DNA from: Aristaeella hokkaidonensis
Lineage (GTDB): Bacteria > Bacillota > Clostridia > Christensenellales > Aristaeellaceae
DNA length: 64,000 nt
Assembly: GCF_018128945.1 (NCBI RefSeq)
Contig: NZ_CP068393.1
Span: 2,232,001-2,296,000, forward strand
Reading direction: 5' to 3'
Shown: positions 59,054-64,000 of the stretch, piece after piece
How positions within the stretch are numbered: the stretch's first letter is position 1
Layout of the letters: each line of letters opens with the position of its first letter
Position numbers and translations under genes: made by a program
Notes under the pieces: model-generated
What the model saw: only the letters and a program-made list of their open reading frames with translations
What the model was told of the DNA's origin: nothing
The model's database searches: none

Positions 59054-59998
59054 ATGGATATTAATCTGACAGGCTATCTGCTTATGATGGCGGGAGGCGC
59101 GCTGCTGTGCGTCCTCTGGTTCTTCGCCGCATTCCGCCGGCAGGCCGGAACCCCAAAGGCTGCCGCCCTCAGCGGGCTGATCCTGCTGCTGGGCATCGTG
59201 CTCGGCATCATCTGTGCCCGTGTTTCCTGGATCCTGATGCGTTTCAACGCCTTCCAGGCGCGGGATCTGTTCAGCCTGAGGTATGACGAGCTTTCCTACT
59301 TCGGCGGCGTCGCCGGCGTCATCCTTGCTGTCTGGATTTCCGCAAAGATCACCGGACAGTCCGGCCGCACCGTGCTGAACGCTTTCGCCCCCATGGGCGC
59401 CCTGATGGCCGCCGTTGCCCGGTTTGCCGAGGTCTTCCTGGGTGAATACGGCGTGGGCTATATGGAAGAGTGGTTCGAAAAGGGCCTGTTCTTCCCGGTC
59501 ACCATCGGCATCGCCTGGGACGAATATGAATCCGAGTATTATCTCGCGGTGTTCATGCTTTCCGGCATCTTCTGCCTGATCGCGATGGTCGTTTCCCTGT
59601 TCCGCTCCGGGGAACACAACCGCCTGACCCGGACCCTGTTCTATATCTGCCTTCCCCAGATCCTGCTGGAGAGTCTGCGGATGATGTCCATCAACTGGCT
59701 GTTTGTCCGGGTGGAAATGCTGCTGTGCTTCCTGTTCTGTGAAGCCGTGCTGGTGTTCTACGCCGTCAAGGCAAACCCGAAGAAGCTGCGCTCCTGGATC
59801 CCCGCGATCACCGGCCTCCTCGTCTGCGGCATCGTCATCGTCGGGGAATTCACCCTGGATGGAAAGATCACCCTGGGCGGTCAGTATATTTCCAAGTGGA
59901 TTGTCTACGGCGTGGAAATCGCCGGATTGGCGGCAATAGCCTTTATGGAGAATAAAGGCTATCAACGCATCGCTGCAGCGCCAATTCATAATTCATAA
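59054..59998 (+). CDS. Lgt-like integral membrane protein
   Basis: 314 residues with seven to eight membrane helices. The pattern DELSYFGGVAGVILAVWISAKITG followed by NAFAPMGALMAAVARFAEVFLGEYGVG resembles prolipoprotein diacylglyceryl transferase (Y.GG..G then R...F..GE), but the catalytic His-Gly of Lgt is not evident, so this may be a divergent relative. ATG preceded by GGAG. The last residues (PIHNS) and stop come from a type 1 repeat, suggesting that an insertion replaced the original C-terminus. Confidence 0.62.
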   Translation: MDINLTGYLLMMAGGALLCVLWFFAAFRRQAGTPKAAALSGLILLLGIVLGIICARVSWILMRFNAFQARDLFSLRYDELSYFGGVAGVILAVWISAKITGQSGRTVLNAFAPMGALMAAVARFAEVFLGEYGVGYMEEWFEKGLFFPVTIGIAWDEYESEYYLAVFMLSGIFCLIAMVVSLFRSGEHNRLTRTLFYICLPQILLESLRMMSINWLFVRVEMLLCFLFCEAVLVFYAVKANPKKLRSWIPAITGLLVCGIVIVGEFTLDGKITLGGQYISKWIVYGVEIAGLAAIAFMENKGYQRIAAAPIHNS

Positions 59999-60323
59999 TT
60001 CACAATTCATAATTATATATGGTTTTCACCAGCGCATTGGTAATTGTACCGATGCGCTTTTCATCTGTCATTCATTATAAATGGATATTTCCTTTTTCTG
60101 TCTGCCTGAATGCAACACACAAGATGAAAGATTCTATCAGTATGAATTGTGAATTGAACTTGTCACATTCCCACAATACGCCTGGGATGTCTGAGGTTTT
60201 GCGTCCTTCGGACGTAGTGAGGGATCCCTCGACTAAGCTCGGGATGACACCCTTTATGGTCACCCGGCATGGCGATAAACACTATAATCATTATGAATTA
60301 TGAATTATGAATTGTGAATTGAA
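59982..60323. repeat. Repeat-filled gap before the PFOR terminator
   Basis: No gene. Type 1 repeats at 59982-60015, 60141-60157 and 60290-60323. Between them, 60161-60249 has a short element: TGTCACATTCCC at the left and GTCGAGGGATCCC then CCCGAGC/TGTCAT (minus strand) at the right, the class of ends that surround the GIY-YIG gene, with a small inner hairpin GCGTCC/GGACGT. Confidence 0.68.
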
Positions 60324-60383
60324 CTAAAATGGCCACAAAAAAGAGGCTGCCTTTCGGCAGCCTCTTATGGGCCATTTTAGTTC
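60324..60383. terminator. Nested palindromic terminator of the PFOR gene
   Basis: Inner stem AAGAGGCTGCC/GGCAGCCTCTT (60341-60366), minus-strand tail TTTTTTG. Outer arms GAACTAAAATGGCC (60321-60334) and its exact complement (60370-60383), the latter being the end of the PFOR coding region with its TAA stop. The end of the gene is thus copied in inverted form beyond the terminator. Confidence 0.85.
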
Positions 60384-63300
60384 TGTCCCGCCATCTTCTT
60401 GTAGGATTCGCGGCGCACCTTGGCGTCCTCTTCCTGCTGGACAAAGAGCTTGGCGGCGGCATCCGGGAACTGCTGAGCCAGGGAGGTGTAACGAACCTCG
60501 CCCTTCAGGAATTCCTGATAATCGCCGGTGGGATCCTTGCTGTCGATGGTCATCGGGTTCTCAGCTTCCGGATTGTACCGGTACAGCTGCCAGTAACCGC
60601 ACTCAACGGCCTTCTTGATTTCAGCCTGAGCCTTGCCCATGCCGCCCTTGGCCTTGAGGCCGTGGTTGATGCAGGGTGCGTAGGCGATGATCAGGGACGG
60701 GCCGTGATAAGCTTCCGCTTCCAGCATGGCCTTGATGACCTGCTGCGGGTTGCTCATAGCCACCTGGGCAACGTACACATAGCCGTAGCTCATGGCCATC
60801 ATGCCCAGATCCTTCTTCTTGGTGCGCTTACCGGAGGCAGCGAACTTCGCAACGGAACCGGTGGGGGTAGCCTTGGAGGCCTGGCCGCCGGTGTTGGAGT
60901 ACACTTCGGTATCCAGAACGAGGATGTTGACATCCTGGTTCTGAGCCAGCACGTGGTCAACTCCGCCGTAGCCGATGTCGTAGGCCCAGCCGTCGCCGCC
61001 GAAGATCCAGATGGACTTCTTGGTCAGCAGGTCCTTGTTGGCCAGAATGAAGGCCTTCTTGTCGGCGCCGCCGTCCTTGGCTTCCAGAGCAGCAACCAGC
61101 TTTTCGCCGGCCTTGCGGGAGCCTTCAGCGTCGTCCATGTTCTCGAGCCATTCCTTGGCAGCAGCCACAATGGCTTCGTCCTTGCCGACTTCGACCACTT
61201 CCGCGATCACTTCAGCCAGCTTGGCGCGGCGCTGGGTGGTGGCCAGGTTCATACCGAAGCCGAACTCAGCGTTGTCTTCGAACAGGCTGTTGGACCAGGC
61301 AGGTCCGAAGCCCTTCTCGTTGGTAGTGTAGGGGCAGGTCGGGGCGGAACCGCCGTAGATGGAGGAGCAGCCCGTCGCGTTGGCGATCATCATGCGGTCG
61401 CCGAACAGCTGTGTAACCAGCTTGACGTAAGGAGTCTCGCCGCAGCCGGCGCAGGCGCCGGAGAACTCGAACAGGGGCTTGAGGGCCTGGCTGTTCTTGA
61501 CGGAAGCCTTGTTCTCGATCTTGGAAGCAACTTCCGGAACGGTCATGGCGTACTCCCAGTTGGCCTCTTCCTTACGCTGGCTGTCCAGGGGCTTCATAAC
61601 CAGGGCCTGCTTGCCTTCCTTGTCCTTCAGCGGGCAGACGTCAACGCAGTTGCCGCAGCCGGTACAGTCGAGCGGGCTGACCTGCAGGCGGTACTTCATG
61701 CCGGCAAATTCCTTACCGGTAGCGTTCTTGGTGGCGAAGCCTTCCGGCACTTCCGCATCACCCTCAACATAGATGGGACGGATGCAGGCGTGCGGGCAGA
61801 CGATGGAGCAGGTGCCGCACTGGATACAGTTGTCGATCTGCCACTCGGGCACGAACACGGCAATACCGCGCTTCTCGAACTTGGTGGTGCCGGTGGGCAC
61901 GATACCGCGGGGATCCAGCTTGGATACGGGCAGCTTGTTGCCTTCCTGGGCCAGGACCGGAGCGATGAACTCATCGTAGTACTCGTTGGTTCCCGGAACC
62001 TTGGCGGGCACAGCGCCTTCAGTGGTGGTCGCCCAGTCGGCGGGAATGTCAACCTTGACCAGACCGGTCAGGGCAGCGTCGATCGCGGCGAAGTTCATGT
62101 TGACGACATCCTGGCCCTTCTTGCCGTAGGAAGCGACAACCTTTTCCTTCATGTACTTGTCGGCATCTTCGTAGGGGATGATGTCGGCCAGTTTGAAGAA
62201 GGCAGCCTGCATGGTGGTGTTGGTACGTCCGCCCATACCGACCTTGCGGGCCAGGTCAATAGCGTTGATGATGTAGAAGTTCGCCTTCTTGGCAGCCAGC
62301 TTGTTCTTCATGGAGGCGGGCAGGCGCTCGTTGAGCTCCTCAACGCTCCACTGGCAGTTCAGCAGGAAGGTGCCGCCTTCGCGCAGGGGGCTGACCATGT
62401 CGTACATGGTAACGTAGGCGGGGTTGGAGCAGCTGATGAAGTCGGCCACGTCGATCAGATAGGGGCTCTGGATCGGGGTGTCACCAAAGCGCAGGTGGCT
62501 GACAGTCAGACCGCCGGACTTCTTGGAGTCATAGAAGAAGTAAGCCTGGGCGTACTTCTCGGTGTGGTCGCCGATGATCTTGATGCTGTTCTTGTTGGCG
62601 CCGACGGTACCATCGGAACCGAGGCCGTAGAACATGCAGGCAGCAGTGCCGGCGGGAGCCGCGGCGAAGGTTTCGCCCAGCTTCAGGCTGGTGTTGCTGA
62701 CGTCATCGTCGATACCCACGGTGAAGTGGTTCTTCATTTCACCGTCCAGGTTGGCAAACACGGCCTTCACCATGGTGGGGGTGAATTCCTTGCTGCCCAG
62801 ACCGTAACGGCCGCCCACGACCTTGATGTCGCCGCGTCCGGCTTCCGCCAGGGCAGAAACAACATCCAGGTACAGAGGCTCGCCCAGAGAACCGGATTCC
62901 TTGGTGCGGTCCAGCACGGCGATCTTCTTCACGGTCTTCGGGAGCACCTTCATCAGGTATTCCACAGAGAAGGGACGGTACAGGTGGCACTTCACGATAC
63001 CGACCTTTTCGCCGCTCTCGAGCATCTTGTTGATGGTCTCATGAGCAACGTCGCAGCTGGAGCCCATGGAGATGATGACCTTTTCGGCATCCGGAGCGCC
63101 TTCATACTGGAAGGGCTTGTAAACCCGACCGGTCAGCTTGGCGACTTCGTCCATGCACTCTTCCACGATGGCGGGAACGGCAGCGTAGAAGTTGTTGGCG
63201 GCTTCACGGCCCTGGAAGTAGATATCACTGTTCTGGGCGGTACCGGCCTGATGCGGATGTTCCGGATTCAGGGCGCGGGCGCGGAACTCTTCTACCTTGT

Positions 63301-63901
63301 CCCACGGCACAAGAGCCTTGATCTCTTCGTAGTTGTTCTTGGTGTCGATGGCGTCGATCTTCTGGATTTCGTGGCTGGTGCGGAAACCGTCGAAGAAGTG
63401 GAGGAACGGCACGGAGCTCTTCAGCGTTGCCAGATGGGCAACCAGAGCCATGTCGTGAGCTTCCTGGACGGAGTTGCTGGCCAGCATGGCGAAACCGGTC
63501 TGGCGGCAGGCCATAACGTCGCTGTGATCACCAAAGATGTTCAGCGCGTGATACGCTAGAGCACGGGCGCTGACATGGAAGACTGCGGGCGTGAGTTCGC
63601 CGGCGATCTTGTACATGTTGGGGATCATCAGCAGCAGACCCTGGGAAGCGGTGAATGTGGTGGTCAGAGCACCGGCGGACAGGGAGCCGTGCACAGCGCC
63701 GGCGGCGCCGGCTTCGGACTGCATCTCCGCGATGCGCACCGTCTGGCCGAACAGGTTCTTCCTGTCATGGGCGGCCCATTCATCCGCAACTTCCGCCATG
63801 GGGGAAGAGGGGGTAATGGGGTAGATGGCTGCCACATCGCTGAACGCATACGCAACGTGGCTGACAGCAGTATTGCCGTCAATGGTCAGTTTGATGGACA
63901 T
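60377..63901 (-). CDS. nifJ: Pyruvate:ferredoxin (flavodoxin) oxidoreductase
   Basis: 1174 residues, full single-chain PFOR. Domain I starts TIDGNTAVSHVAYAFSDVAAIYPITPSSPMAE; domain II FDGFRTSHEIQKI; then the ferredoxin-like domain with two 4Fe-4S sites, CIQCGTCSIVCPHAC (about 700) and CTGCGNCVDVCPLK (about 758); the proximal-cluster CAGCGETPY; and the thiamine diphosphate site GGDGWAYDIGYGGVDHVL followed by VYSNTGGQASKATPTG. Converts pyruvate and CoA to acetyl-CoA, CO2 and reduced ferredoxin, supplying acetyl-CoA for the Re-citrate synthase. Start with AGGAGG. Confidence 0.96.
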   Translation of the reverse strand: MSIKLTIDGNTAVSHVAYAFSDVAAIYPITPSSPMAEVADEWAAHDRKNLFGQTVRIAEMQSEAGAAGAVHGSLSAGALTTTFTASQGLLLMIPNMYKIAGELTPAVFHVSARALAYHALNIFGDHSDVMACRQTGFAMLASNSVQEAHDMALVAHLATLKSSVPFLHFFDGFRTSHEIQKIDAIDTKNNYEEIKALVPWDKVEEFRARALNPEHPHQAGTAQNSDIYFQGREAANNFYAAVPAIVEECMDEVAKLTGRVYKPFQYEGAPDAEKVIISMGSSCDVAHETINKMLESGEKVGIVKCHLYRPFSVEYLMKVLPKTVKKIAVLDRTKESGSLGEPLYLDVVSALAEAGRGDIKVVGGRYGLGSKEFTPTMVKAVFANLDGEMKNHFTVGIDDDVSNTSLKLGETFAAAPAGTAACMFYGLGSDGTVGANKNSIKIIGDHTEKYAQAYFFYDSKKSGGLTVSHLRFGDTPIQSPYLIDVADFISCSNPAYVTMYDMVSPLREGGTFLLNCQWSVEELNERLPASMKNKLAAKKANFYIINAIDLARKVGMGGRTNTTMQAAFFKLADIIPYEDADKYMKEKVVASYGKKGQDVVNMNFAAIDAALTGLVKVDIPADWATTTEGAVPAKVPGTNEYYDEFIAPVLAQEGNKLPVSKLDPRGIVPTGTTKFEKRGIAVFVPEWQIDNCIQCGTCSIVCPHACIRPIYVEGDAEVPEGFATKNATGKEFAGMKYRLQVSPLDCTGCGNCVDVCPLKDKEGKQALVMKPLDSQRKEEANWEYAMTVPEVASKIENKASVKNSQALKPLFEFSGACAGCGETPYVKLVTQLFGDRMMIANATGCSSIYGGSAPTCPYTTNEKGFGPAWSNSLFEDNAEFGFGMNLATTQRRAKLAEVIAEVVEVGKDEAIVAAAKEWLENMDDAEGSRKAGEKLVAALEAKDGGADKKAFILANKDLLTKKSIWIFGGDGWAYDIGYGGVDHVLAQNQDVNILVLDTEVYSNTGGQASKATPTGSVAKFAASGKRTKKKDLGMMAMSYGYVYVAQVAMSNPQQVIKAMLEAEAYHGPSLIIAYAPCINHGLKAKGGMGKAQAEIKKAVECGYWQLYRYNPEAENPMTIDSKDPTGDYQEFLKGEVRYTSLAQQFPDAAAKLFVQQEEDAKVRRESYKKMAGQN

Positions 63902-63925
63902 GAACTTACCTCCTGACTTGATGTG

Positions 63926-63995
63926 GGCGGGGCGGTTGCCCGCCCGTTATAAAAGACCGCCCTTTCGTGAAAAAAAGCACACGAAATAAGGCGGT
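63926..63995. other. Two inverted repeats upstream of the PFOR gene
   Basis: GGGCGG/CCGCCC with a TTG-type loop at 63928-63943, and GACCGCC-CTTTCGTG (63955-63969) against CACGAAATAAGGCGGTT (63980-63996). The second has a TCTTTTAT tail on the minus strand, so it may end the gene beyond the right edge. Confidence 0.5.
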
Positions 63996-64000
63996 TCGCC

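Noticed and set aside
60329..63559. 1076-codon open frame on the plus strand
   Set aside because: Antisense shadow of the PFOR gene; low-complexity Gly/Val/Leu/His translation, no ribosome site, and the minus strand encodes a complete enzyme.

Overview
The window looks like a chromosomal contig from a strictly anaerobic, moderately GC-rich Clostridia-type Firmicute, probably an uncultured gut or rumen lineage. Supporting this are a pyruvate:ferredoxin oxidoreductase, a Re-type citrate synthase, a clostridial-type MurG (GGTLGHVTP loop), an HflX with the clostridial N-terminal extension, ECF sigma/anti-sigma pairs with large extracellular domains, strong AAGGAGG ribosome binding sites, consensus sigma-A promoters and many plant-sugar importers. 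The taxonomic placement is inference.

Layout. 1-2.6 kb: right-hand end of a prophage (portal, large and small terminase, minus strand), running off the left edge. 2.7-5.0 kb: two exported proteins of unknown function. 5.2-7.4 kb: a two-gene G3E GTPase operon (a His/Asp-rich CobW-like metallochaperone and a G3E/YcgQ-like fusion). 7.7-8.5 kb: DegV. 8.9-16.8 kb: two ECF sigma/anti-sigma pairs followed by four paralogous exported proteins. 16.9-22.2 kb: an exported protein, a parvulin-type foldase lipoprotein, a DUF975-like membrane protein and Re-citrate synthase. 22.7-30.0 kb: LacI-regulated sugar cluster (two permeases, solute-binding protein, GH2 beta-galactosidase). 30.6-35.7 kb: murG, an exported protein, a DUF4173-type membrane protein and an SH3-domain protein. 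36.0-45.1 kb: a pectin-type cluster (two permeases, binding protein, beta-helix protein, carboxylesterase) beside a divergent AraC regulator. 45.2-48.4 kb: a third sugar importer. 48.9-59.0 kb and on to the right edge: metY, a degenerate GGDEF-EAL protein, a GIY-YIG element, hflX, a GNAT-ManA fusion, dut, a four-helix-bundle gene, a frameshifted ksgA, an NAGPA-domain protein, an Lgt-like membrane protein and PFOR.

None of the three sugar importers has its own ATPase, so they presumably share a distant MsmX-type one. Each solute-binding gene is followed by a hairpin with a T run that would let the binding protein outnumber downstream products.

The least ordinary content is intergenic. At least five repeat types fill the gaps: (1) AT-rich GAATTRTGAATT repeats at about twenty loci, which supply start or stop codons to several genes; (2) elements with TGTCATCCCGAG-type inverted ends, one holding a GIY-YIG nuclease gene and another holding only a structured module; (3) that structured module, present in eight whole or partial copies on both strands, with helices that covary between copies, including one that would form a pseudoknot; (4) a multi-hairpin element with a conserved GTA bulge; (5) long GGGACAGACC palindromes. 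In two places (murG 3' end, binding-protein leader) the structured module forms tandem units bounded by CCTCC/GGAGG together with copies of adjacent gene sequence. I consider this module and its association with GIY-YIG-type ends the best candidate for an undescribed system in the window.
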